This document shows, piece by piece, positions 1 to 8,950 of a stretch of DNA of 16,115 bases. Every line of letters begins with the position of its first letter. Position 1 is the stretch's first letter. This DNA is from Tieghemiomyces parasiticus (lineage: Eukaryota; Kickxellomycota; Dimargaritomycetes; Dimargaritales; Dimargaritaceae): positions 1-16,115 of the forward strand of contig JANBPT010001031.1 in assembly GCA_027575765.1 (NCBI GenBank), given 5' to 3'. The notes beneath the pieces are model-generated. The model was not told where the DNA came from, made no database searches, and saw nothing but the letters and a program-made list of their open reading frames with translations. A program made the translations under genes and the position numbers.

Positions 1-623
1 ATTCCACAGCAGTGATAAGGAAATCATTTCATAGCGAGGGTGGTCAGCTGAGTCCCATTGTGATTTCAGGAGATAGGGTGAGTTGCAGGGTATATATGCC
101 GTCCTCCGCAGCCTGTCTTTATGCAGTCCAGCCAGGGTTGCAAGCAGTGTTAAACGTATTATTAAATGGTAACAAAGTCAAGCGGGTGAGTTGGACTTCA
201 GTTTGGACAACATGGAGCGCGCATACCAGGGATAACAGAGCCTGACTCCGATGACCAGCCGGACGGGCCTTATCGATATCCACAATCCTTGTGCAACGTA
301 CCAATTTCGACGTTGTCGACCGTGGTTGACCGAGAGAACCCTGCAGTACAATGGCCCTGCACCCCCCACCTCAACCCTGGCAGGTTCTTCTGGACCTATT
401 GGTGCTGGCTCTGCCTCTATTTCTTTACTTCATCCTTGCCAACTCCCCACTCCCCCCTTCTCTCTTGCCCTCCCGTCTTGAAGCCATAAAACCCTTGCCC
501 TTCAGACAGCCCGCATTATCTTCAAACTACTCCATTTCGTCACCAGAGCAAACTACACCATATCACGCCGTACCACTATCGCCCCCATACCCAGCTATCC
601 ACGGCGGGTCCCCTCCCTTCGCC
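1..623. other. Upstream region of the NAMPT gene with a CT-rich leader
   Basis: No convincing gene is seen here. A TATATAT stretch lies near 91-97, and a strongly pyrimidine-biased tract covers about 418-480, the kind of CT-rich core promoter or leader that also precedes the aminotransferase and eIF3L genes in this window. An ATG at 351 lies in frame with the NAMPT start and no stop separates them, so part of this stretch could encode an N-terminal extension (see findings). I favour leader sequence because the predicted extension is low in complexity and unlike the family. Confidence 0.5.
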
Positions 624-3278
624 ATGTTCCGTAACCTAGCCATTCCACCACCCATCCTCACCGACTCGTACAAGTTGGCCCATGCGGAGCTGTACCCTCC
701 GGCTGAGAAGGTAGGTGTAGGACCAGAGTTGTCCCAGTGACAAAAGAGGCTCGCCTCCCAGCCCACTGCGCCTATTCCAAGGGCGTTTAGGGGTGAGGCT
801 GGTCTGGCCTGGCCTGATGACCTGACCCTGCTCGGGTAGGTCAGACCAGCGGCACTCGTGGCGCATAAGGCTATGGAACCGGAAGGTTATAACTCTTTCA
901 CTGCAACATAACCGTGGGTGACTAACGGCATATCTCTGCTCCCTGATTATCATGTTTCCCTCTAACAAATATAATAATCACACGGCAGATGACGGCCTAC
1001 GCTGAGTGCCGCCACGCCTTCGACAAAGACCCCGAGGATCACCGGATCCTGTTCTACGGGATGCGCTACATCGTGGACAACTACCTTAACGTGCGCTGGA
1101 CGCTGGACGACGTGATCCGCTCTGAGCACTTCTTTGCCCACCACAACGCTGGCTACACAGAGTTCCCGTTCCCCAAGGACCTGTTCCTGGCCCTCATCAA
1201 CGAACACGACGGCTACTTTCCCGTCAAGGTCGAGACCCTGCCGGAGGGCACGGTAGTGTACCCACATATTCCAGTATATCAAATCACCGCCGTCGGGAAG
1301 TACGCCCCGCTAGTCACCTACCTCGAGACCCTCCTGACCATGGTGTGGTACCCACTTACCGTGGCTACTTTGTCCCGGCGTATGCGCACGCTGATCGAGG
1401 ACGCCTTTGACGAGTGTGTTGACGAGGAGAACCACAGTTTGATTTCCAGGTAACGATCCGTAGTCTTTTTTTTTATTTCTTTCGATGCGAGATCAACTTA
1501 GGTATGATCTGCCGGTTAGGAAGGCTGGTCGACTTTGGCGTCGATATTCTAACGAGCGTTTTTTTTTCTCTTTGGCTTCCAACTTGCTACAACCACCCTT
1601 CTATCCAGCCGCCTCCATGACTTTGGTTTCCGTGGGTGTACCAGTGTTGAACAGTCCATAATTGGCGGGTGCGCTCATCTGGTAAGTGACGTTCCTGAGG
1701 TCCCAGACCCCCCTCCCTCCCTCACCGCTGAGGGTTGGCATCTATCTCGCCGGGGGTATCCCCTCCATTCCCTCTCCCCCGCCCTTTATCCCGCACGTGC
1801 TGAACCATTTACCTCGCCCGCCCCACCCCTCCCAACCACCACCCACCTGCGGAACCTACAGGTCAACTTTGAAGGCACGGACACACTCAGCGCGGGGTAC
1901 TACGCCCAGTTCTATCTAAATGGTGGCGAACCCCTAGCCACCGCGGTACCGGCCACTGAACACTCGGTCATGACCGCCTTCGCCCGGGAGCGGGACGCCA
2001 TTCTGTCCACCATCGACCACGTCGGTACTGGTATCTACTCGATCGTGATGGACACGTACGATTACGCCTACGCGTTGGAGACGTTGCTGCCCACCGTGGC
2101 CAAACGTAAACTGGCTAAAGGTGGAGTCCTGGTGGTACGTCCCGATAGTGGCGATGCTGTCGCCAACGTGCTTCTGGCCCTGCGGTAAGTTAATAAGTGT
2201 GCATGAGACGCCAACCGGCGGACGCCAGGTGTATGGTGCCTACAGTGAGTGAGCCGACTGGCCAGTTGGAATCCGGCCCGACTGACGAACGTGGTATCTA
2301 CGTCTGCCCCATACGTTATGACATCCTCTACAGATCCCTGGAAACGATATTTGGTGCGAAAACCAACCGTAAGGGTTACAAGGTACGTCTACTGCGTTCC
2401 CATTAGACTGGGCAGAGGGGGGAGAAAGCGGACTATATCTCTACGGTACCTTTGTCCCGTATGGCGCCTGCTGCTCTTATACGGTCAACTTTTCAGCCTG
2501 GCCTTTAATGTTCATCATATTTCACTTATGTCATTTCCACCTCCGACTTTTTTCGCCGCAGGTTCTGAACAAGTGCGCCGTCATCCAGGGCGACGGGGTG
2601 ACGTACCGGCTTGCCCAAGATATCCTAGCGGCAGTCAAGGAGGCCAAGTTCTCCCCGGAGAACGTAGCCCTGGGAATGGGATCCGGACTACTCCAGAAGG
2701 TGCACCGCGACGTGTGCAGCTTCGCCACCAAACTATCCTACATTGAGTACGCTGACGGCAGCCACCGTGACACCATGAAGATCCCCCAGACCGACAAGGG
2801 CAAGACGAGCCTGCCCGGCCAGCTCGACGTGATTGCAGATGAGAACAGCGTAAGTCATTGACCAAAGAGCCATGGCCTGGTGCATTGTTGTTACCGCCAA
2901 CTAAGAGCTGACCGCCATGTCCAAACGCTATTAACCTACCATGCTAACCTTCACTGTCATAATGTACCCGCGCCTACCTCCCTCTGCAACTGGAACTAGC
3001 TCCCGGTGGCTTACCCGCGAGGCCACCCGGATACGGCGGGCAAGCCCTCGCTGTTCCGCACAGTGTACGACCATGGTCCTGTTCAAGGTGTCTGGGATAG
3101 TTTTAAGGCCATCCGCGAGCGGGCACAGACGCAGTGGGCGGCGGCACCCAAACAGCATGAGGCGGTCAGCGAGGCCCTGCGACTCAAAAGCGAGGCGTTC
3201 TTGGCGGAGCTTAAAGCCAGCGTGATGGCAGCCAAAGCCGAGGCCTCGTCGTCATCCGGGTCGAATTTGTCGGAATAA
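624..3278 (+). CDS. NAMPT: Nicotinamide phosphoribosyltransferase (NAMPT), seven exons
   Basis: The enzyme condenses nicotinamide with PRPP to give nicotinamide mononucleotide, the rate-limiting step of one-step NAD salvage. Exons: 624-710, 989-1449, 1609-1681, 1862-2184, 2334-2382, 2562-2849 and 3000-3278. All introns are GT-AG and all junctions keep phase, giving 519 residues against 491 in human. Residues aligning with the human active site: LTDSYK near 9-14, HDFGFRG (F188 and R191, human F193 and R196), FEGTD (D214, human D219), EHSVMTA (H241, human catalytic H247), VRPDSGD (R300 and D302, human R311 and D313), VIQGDGV (D342, human D354) and GSGLLQK at 371-377. The last differs from human GGGLLQK by one Gly-to-Ser. 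R380 matches human R392. Phenylalanine at 188, not a nicotinate-specific feature, supports nicotinamide use. After about residue 475 comes an Ala/Lys/Glu-rich helical tail absent from the human enzyme. Family assignment is very secure; the start is less so because an in-frame ATG exists at 351. Confidence 0.94.
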
Positions 3279-4193
3279 GAGGCGGAGGTCCGGTCTAGCT
3301 GGGTATATTGTGATTCGTTACCACCCGGTTAGCCAAAATTGCAGAAATATATATATACTAGAGACAATACATCTTGACTTACTTCTCAGGTCTCTACTGT
3401 AGTGAATAGCAGGTCCAAACGGCTTAGTAGTAGGAAGGTACAAGCTAGCCGCCGAACCTAGACGGTAGTTCATTGAATCGAGCTTGGATGGTATCAACAT
3501 TGTGAGGAGGTCGACAAACAGAGCATTGGTCTCCCGGGGAAGACACGGGAGTGATAATGACAGGTGAACAATTGTGTGCGTCTATTTTCCTCGAGGAGGG
3601 GGGGGTTTAATTAGTGGCGGTCAACGATTCGGTGGTGACGCCACTTACCCACTCCTACCACACTTCCCCCTTTCTGGACGCTGTCTACAGTCAGCGCAGC
3701 CTCATGGGCAGATCCACGCCAGCCTTGTATACCTCACGAGCCACAGGCTTCCACCACCACGTTTCATTGTGTCCTCTCTTTTTAATCCACCTGGCAGCAG
3801 GGTTTCACAGTGCGGTCTGGTGGTGGCGGATGTACGAGGTTTCGGACGCGCTAGTCTGGTCAGCGGAAGACTTTGGCCCCGTAATCAGCCCGGCCAGAAA
3901 ACGCTCTAGCCGTCGGGGTTATCTAACAAGCCGTATGGTTACTCCGTTTTCCAAGCACACCTTGGTCTGACCACTACCTTTTTACACAAGCAATCTCATT
4001 CGCTTTCTGCCCTACCTGTGTGACTGGCCCTTGTTTCTGGGTTTTTTTTCTGTGCTGTCACCTCCCACGCCGTGTTTGCGATTTCGTCCTATATTGTGCA
4101 TTCTTTGTCCGCTGTTCCATACGCTGTCAATTTTAATTCGCCTTTTTTTTTTCCATTCCAGTCCTACCCATACATATAATCTAGCACACGATC
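3279..4193. other. Intergenic region between NAMPT and the SAP-domain gene
   Basis: No supported gene. An uninterrupted (AT)n run at 3347-3357, about 70 bp after the NAMPT stop, resembles the TATATA efficiency element of yeast-type polyadenylation signals and is a plausible 3' end for NAMPT. Open frames of 111 and 118 codons at 3574-3970 have no recognisable motifs and overlap each other in different frames, so I do not call them. T-rich stretches near 4040-4160, just before the next start, look like promoter or leader sequence. Confidence 0.5.
3347..3357 (+). terminator. AT-repeat, possible NAMPT polyadenylation efficiency element
   Basis: An 11-bp alternating A/T run lies about 70 bp downstream of the NAMPT stop codon. 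TATATA-type elements enhance 3'-end formation in yeasts. Position and sequence fit, but no cleavage site can be seen and such runs also arise by chance. Confidence 0.3.
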
Positions 4194-5606
4194 ATGAACG
4201 CCTCGAAGCTTAATACGCTGAAGGTCCAGGAGCTCAAGGAAGAGTGCGACCGACTGGGTCTACCCAAGACCGGAAAAAAGGAAGAGTTGAAGGCGCGGAT
4301 CCTCGCCCACCTTAAGCCGCAAGGAGCAGCCCAGCCATCGGCGGCCAAGAAGGCCAAGGCCAGCCCGCCGGCCGCTTCAGCGCCTCAACAGCCGCCGACC
4401 CCCTCGGCACCTCAGCAGCCACCAGTCTCAGAGGAGCCCATGTCTGAGGACGGTCCGTCGTTTATCCCGTCCTCACCGACGTTGTCTTCCGCCCACTCTT
4501 CCGCCGTGGCCGCCCCGGCGACGACCAGTGATAGTGGTAATACCACCGCAGTGGCGGTCAACCCGGCTGAGGATCCCGAAGAGGAGCGTCGTCGTAAGCG
4601 AGCGGCCAAGTTCGGGATCCCGTATAAGCCCGCGGAACCTGTCAAAGTCAGCAAGCCTGCCGCCAATCCGAAGACGACGCATGCCATCACTACCTCGGCC
4701 GACAAGCTGGTAAGTTGAAATCATCGTAAGGGGTTGGGATAGCGACACGTGTGGTTTCACAGGGAAGGTCGATACGCGGATCCTTTACGATGAGCTAAAC
4801 CTTGGCTATCTCGCCATACGCCTGCCCATCGGTACATCACCCATGACTCCCAACTATTATTTTATTTTAACCTCTTGGACCCTGATTTTGTATGATACCC
4901 TCGCCCGGCTTGTCATTACAGGGCGTTGATGCGGAAACTCTTCGCAAACGCGCCGAGCGGTTCGGGCTACCCACCAACGTGGCAGTACGTAACGCGCATC
5001 CTGCCCCGGCCGTGGTCGATTCCGAGGAAGAGGAACGGCGCCGTAAGCGCGCCGAACGGTTCGGGGCTCCCCCGAAGCCCAAGGTAAGTACGGAAGCCAC
5101 AGAAGGACGACCCTAACAATGAATTGGAGCGGTGGGGACAGGTGCCTCGTTGGCCAGTAATGCGGGGTTGGTTGCCGCCTTTGCTCAGTTCTTAACCGGC
5201 CCCTGCAACCGTCCCATTGAATTTCAACCAAACATGCCCGTTTCTGCCGATCCGTTCCAGGCCACTCAGGCAAAATAGGTTACCCATCTACCACCACACC
5301 AGCCTTGTCTGACTAGGCGTTACCCGACGGTCAATCAACCTACTCGCGCGTGTTGCTTAAAAGTACAGATATAAACTTACATCCTTCATGGTTCATGCCT
5401 TAGCATAGTAATACCGAGAGTCCGCACCATGTCCGACTGGGACGTACTGCCCGCCACCGAACCGTCACGGTCTCTTGGCCAAATATAAAGTACCCGGATC
5501 CCTTTGGTCCCTGTTCGCACAATGCCTGTGGCATTCGGTAGTCGTATCCTTGACCCTTCGTTTATTACAGCCCAAAACCAACGGGTCTAATCCTCCCGGT
5601 GCCTAG
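4194..5606 (+). CDS. THO1: SAP-domain mRNA-export factor, Tho1/SARNP family, three exons
   Basis: Tho1/SARNP proteins are nuclear RNA-binding factors that work with the TREX complex and the helicase Sub2/DDX39B in mRNP assembly and export. Exons: 4194-4709, 4922-5083 and 5571-5606, phase 0 throughout, giving 237 residues against 210 for human SARNP. A SAP domain spans residues 4-40 (LKVQELKEECDRLGL then KTGKKEELKARILAHL). A Pro/Ala/Ser-rich linker follows at 42-120. Three copies of the family's basic helix signature come next: KRAAKFG at 135-141, KRAERFG at 181-187 and KRAERFG at 214-220, each followed by a proline. In human SARNP such repeats contact DDX39B. The last exon is uncertain. An acceptor at 5260 would instead add ATQAK and stop at 5278, using a 177-nt intron closer to the others in size. 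Reading through the second donor stops at 5116. The conserved body is unaffected. No transmembrane or signal segment is seen. Confidence 0.85.
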
Positions 5607-6100
5607 TTCGGGGGTAGGGCCTGTCGAAACTGGGGCATGGATTTCATGAATTCCTCCGCGTCGATACCAGCCTCTTGGCACAGTTGCAAAATTTCGACGA
5701 GCCGGCGCATGAACTCGGGGTCTTCGTGGGCTTTGTTCAGATTATTGGGGTTCGTCGGGTCCTTCATGGCGGCCTTCATATCGATCAAACCGTTGGCCTC
5801 CACATACCGCATGAGCTCGGTTAGTCGGTTGACCAGCGTCGGGTTCTGCATGATTTTCATCATAAGGGGCAGGGCTTTCATGTTGGCCCAGGCGGCGTTC
5901 ATCATGGTGCGGTGCTGCGGGGCCGCGGGCGCAAGGTGGGGGTTCAGGACGGTGTACCGCAAGGTCCGGACGGCCAAGGGTGTCCGGGCGGCCAGCGGCA
6001 CAGCCCGGCCCGCGACACTGCGTGCTAGGCCGGCGAGGCGTATGGGGGAAATCATTGGGGTGGCGGTAGTAGTGGGAAGGACAATAGAATGGAATATCAA
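5603..6100 (-). CDS. Hypothetical small protein, probably mitochondrial
   Basis: This is a 165-residue intronless frame that I cannot assign to a family. Residues 16-50 are rich in Arg, Ala, Leu and Ser with no acidic residues, as in a mitochondrial presequence, with a cleavage-like region around RTLRYTVL. M16 (ATG at 6053-6055) is a reasonable alternative start. The rest is predicted helical: a methionine-rich segment at 66-84, then two stretches with an NP or DP turn followed by a hydrophobic helix (NPTLVNRLTELMRYV at 86-100 and DPEFMRRLVEIL at 127-138), ending in PQFRQALPPN. The repeated turn-plus-helix pattern recalls STI1/DP-type helical domains only weakly. A TATAAAAA box lies 76 bp upstream. 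The stop overlaps that of the preceding convergent gene. Composition and an intact frame argue that it is real. Confidence 0.65.
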   Translation of the reverse strand: MIFHSIVLPTTTATPMISPIRLAGLARSVAGRAVPLAARTPLAVRTLRYTVLNPHLAPAAPQHRTMMNAAWANMKALPLMMKIMQNPTLVNRLTELMRYVEANGLIDMKAAMKDPTNPNNLNKAHEDPEFMRRLVEILQLCQEAGIDAEEFMKSMPQFRQALPPN

Positions 6101-6175
6101 GATGGGCCGTTGCGCGATGTTGGAGAATGCAAGGGGTGAGGGATCGTAAACGTATGAATCTTCGTGCGGCGAATG

Positions 6176-6183
6176 TTTTTATA
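6176..6183 (-). promoter_or_regulatory. TATA box for the minus-strand mitochondrial-like gene
   Basis: On the minus strand this reads TATAAAAA, a consensus-quality TATA box 76 bp from the first ATG (6100) and 121 bp from the alternative ATG (6055). Spacing is plausible for a fungal promoter. No start site can be seen directly. Confidence 0.45.
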
Positions 6184-6674
6184 CTCTGAGAAATGGTAAA
6201 GGGCAATGGGCACAGCCATGTAAGACACTGGGAAAGGGGGAGGGGGACCGACCAGTCTGGAATCGCGGTGAGCCCTACCATCCACTCCCTCTCTAAACGT
6301 CACTCGACAAGGTTCGGGCGTCATCCTGGTGGAGAGGTTGGTGGGATGGCAGTGGATCACCTCACGTGATAAATAATCAACCACCACATCTGAAGGCTCC
6401 GTGACTCCAATGGGGGAGGACGCTACAGTTCATACCCTCCAATCTACCCATAATGAATTGACACCCCTTGGTGTTGAGCGATCAGCGGGTACGCGAGGGG
6501 TACTTGTGCCATGCGAAATAAATTCAACCCGAGACAAGGTGCACATTACTAAACTTAAAAATAACCGCTGTCTCTATCTGATCCCCCAGCTCGCATCTCT
6601 TAACGAAAAGGCACCAGGCTTCTCATCGCACACCTGAGCCCACCACATCAACACTCTCGACTTGCTACTTCGCC
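6184..6674. promoter_or_regulatory. Divergent promoter region with E-box and CCAAT boxes
   Basis: This lies between two divergently transcribed genes that both encode predicted mitochondrial proteins. It contains the palindrome TCACGTGA at 6362-6369, a core CACGTG E-box of the Cbf1/bHLH type, and two plus-strand CCAAT boxes at 6407-6411 and 6439-6443. CCAAT is the site of the HAP/NF-Y complex, which controls respiratory genes in many fungi. A 78-codon open frame at 6401-6637 has no recognisable features and I treat it as chance. Confidence 0.45.
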
Positions 6675-7481
6675 ATGGCCACTATGACTCCGCTACGAGG
6701 GCTAGCCACCTGCCACCTCGGCCGTTCAGCGACGTTAACATTTTCTAAGTCAGGCTCTTTAATGCCTACAGCCCGGTTCGCCGCGGTCTACTGTGGCCTC
6801 CCGCACTTCCGTCGCGGGGCCTACTACTCAACTCCCGCGACCGCGGCTGCCAAGTCAACCACTGCCGTTACAACCAAGGTCATTTACGACGGCCCTCTGG
6901 CCCGCACGGCCAAGGTACTCAAGCGCTTTTCCATCACCTCCCTCACCGCCACGTTTGTCTTGGCGCCACTCATCATGACCATTGACTCTGGGTTGGCTAC
7001 CGAGGTACGGACAATCTTGGCGGCCTCCGCCATTGCCACCAGCGGCATGTCGACCGGGTTGATCCACTGGGCGATGCACCCGTACATTACTAGGCTCAGC
7101 ATGCTTACCGACGCGGCCACCACTAGCGCCCCCACGTCGTCCCCTGTCACGCCTCGCTTGCCGGTGACCCCAGATACCGTGCTCCAGGTAGAGTCCCTTG
7201 ATTTCTTCGGGCGGGCCAAGAACCAGTATGTGTTGATCAAAGATATCCGGCCGTCCAGCCGGGTGTTCACCGTATGGCGGGTGGGCGGTCAGTCACCACT
7301 AAATTGTCTTGAGCCGGCAGTCCGCTCGGCCCTGACCCGCCGTGCCGCGCCTGGCACCATGTTCTTTGCCCACGAGACTGCCAGCCTCTCCCCTGAAATG
7401 ACCTCCGTATTCAACTTGGTATCGGGCAAAGAGGCGAGTTTACAAGGCCGGGCCGAGGCCCTTAAACAGTCTCGATCCTAA
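6675..7481 (+). CDS. TMEM70-like mitochondrial inner-membrane protein
   Basis: A 268-residue intronless frame starting in a good context (gccATGg). Residues 1-52 are basic, Ser/Thr-rich and without acidic residues, with FRRGAYYST at 45-53 as a likely presequence cleavage region. The core at 69-86 (VIYDGPLARTAKVLKRFS) matches the V-Y-x-G-x-x-A/S-R-x-x-K-x-x-K-x-F-S signature of the TMEM70/TMEM186/TMEM223 group. Two hydrophobic segments at about 87-104 and 112-134 form the hairpin typical of the family. A soluble C-terminal domain follows, with FGRAKNQYVLIKDI at 178-191. TMEM70 assists assembly of ATP synthase (and complex I) in animals; family members with this topology sit in the inner membrane. 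Whether this protein has that role is inference, since the group is divergent. It shares its upstream region with the minus-strand gene ending its promoter at 6183. Confidence 0.72.
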   Translation: MATMTPLRGLATCHLGRSATLTFSKSGSLMPTARFAAVYCGLPHFRRGAYYSTPATAAAKSTTAVTTKVIYDGPLARTAKVLKRFSITSLTATFVLAPLIMTIDSGLATEVRTILAASAIATSGMSTGLIHWAMHPYITRLSMLTDAATTSAPTSSPVTPRLPVTPDTVLQVESLDFFGRAKNQYVLIKDIRPSSRVFTVWRVGGQSPLNCLEPAVRSALTRRAAPGTMFFAHETASLSPEMTSVFNLVSGKEASLQGRAEALKQSRS

Positions 7482-8349
7482 CTCGGTAGAGTTGTAGTGC
7501 GGCGATTACTTTCTGATGCAGGGTTCGCGATACGAAAGTATAGTGGCTGGTCACACTGGATCTTCCAGAGTTCCCTTCACAGACTTACTGTCTGCGTATA
7601 TTAAATGGGGTTCACAGACGCTTTACCGCTGCTAGTCAGGTATAAGCGGATTAGCCAGCCTACAGATGTGGGGCATTTAGTAGGGGCAAAAAAGAAGGCA
7701 ATGAACTGTCGCAGGAAATACCAATGTTGGACCTAAAAGATACTAGGAAAATCGAACCGTATGAATCGCTAGAGGGCGGAATTGGCATCTTGGTATTGAT
7801 TATTTTTTTTGGGCATCATCGTCACAAGGTAATAATACTACCACTCATCTGTTCGGACCGACCTCCAACTCCATTGCCTAAGAATGTTTGGGTATTGCGT
7901 CAGGGTCACAAACACCCCGTGCAAAAAGGAAACTTGCCAGATGTCAGCTCGGCAAACTCATGGCCTTTTCTAGCCACTATAGTAGGCCCATTGAATTTTT
8001 AGTGGTGGTGTTTATTACCTATTCAACGATTCTACCAAGCTAAAGATTTCTGCACCGTTACTGCTCAGCCTGCAATAGCGTACGCAGGGCACCCGCCGCC
8101 TTCGTCATTTGGAATCGTCAATTGACGCTTTCAATTAAAGTTAATTCTGATATCCGATTCATACTATCGATTCATGACTGATAATGACATTGAGGCGTTG
8201 ATCTATAATCAGATTGGCACTGCTTGCGTAGCTGTCCGACCAGATAGGCCGCTGGCCACACATGCCCTATACTTTGTTGTTCATAGCAGGGATGTCTGAA
8301 CCGGAAGTGGCCTTCCTGGAAAAAGGGGAGGGGTAAGTCGCGAGCGTCA

Positions 8350-8950
8350 TCAAGGGCTACTTTGAGGGAGGAGGGAAAGGCGCGCCTTGTAGAGCGCAAT
8401 GAAGCCCCAATTGGCTTCTATTTTATCAAGCTTGACCGGCGCCCCATAGCCCGGGTCGAAATCGGTATACCACTCGTAGAGCAGCCGGCTGGGGGAATCC
8501 AAGCCATCCAGTAGGTGTCCATCCGCCGGAGTCCGATAATTGGAACCTTCGCCACTGAAAATCGGTTTGCCAACGTTGCCGTGTTGACATCAACCACGTT
8601 GGCCACTCTCAAGTCTCCATGGACCACCGATTACTACGCAAGTACGGGACCGTGTCAAGTTTGCAATGGGGCCATTCACGGCTGGCGATGGTCCCCCAGT
8701 AATATTCACGGGGGCGGACACCGGGTTCCATCACATAATTACGGAGCAGTTATTTTTGATCCGCCATGGCGCCGTATACACAAATAATGCGGGCGTGTGA
8801 TTCAATGAGGTCCAGACGGTCTTCCTCACATAGCATGCTCTCAACATCATCAGGAATTTGAGTCCCTTTGGCCACATGGAGGTCCACCGTAGGTGCATAC
8901 GTATAGAGGGCCTTAGATATCCAGAAAATGGTGGTTGTACGCCGCTTTAC
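8350..8950 (-). pseudogene. Possible decayed protein-coding gene, unidentified
   Basis: On the minus strand a frame is open from 8950 to 8612 except for one TAA at 8750-8752. It reads like ordinary protein (for example KALYTYAPTVDLHVAKG and VMEPGVRPREYYWGT). A second frame includes HGDLRVANVV near 8598-8627, which resembles the HxDxxxxN catalytic loop of protein kinases. A third frame, about 8350-8598, is again protein-like (SRLLYEWYTDFDPGYGA). Three successive frames with plausible composition suggest a gene broken by stops and frameshifts, or exons of a gene whose introns I cannot resolve. No kinase glycine loop or DFG motif follows, so the kinase link is weak. It may also be chance. Confidence 0.25.

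Noticed and set aside
3574..3970. Open frames of 111 and 118 codons on the plus strand after NAMPT
   Set aside because: They overlap in different frames, have no recognisable motif or domain, and composition looks non-coding.
5429..5488. Short frame beginning ATGTCCGACTGG inside the second SAP-gene intron
   Set aside because: Only 19 codons with no splice sites that would join it in frame; no evidence that it is an exon.
7515..7535. GGGTTCGCGATAC resembling a tRNA B box
   Set aside because: It departs from the B-box consensus and no A box, acceptor stem or anticodon arm can be folded around it.
7724..8002. A 92-codon plus-strand frame with a hydrophobic stretch
   Set aside because: No family resemblance and no promoter or splice context; treated as chance.
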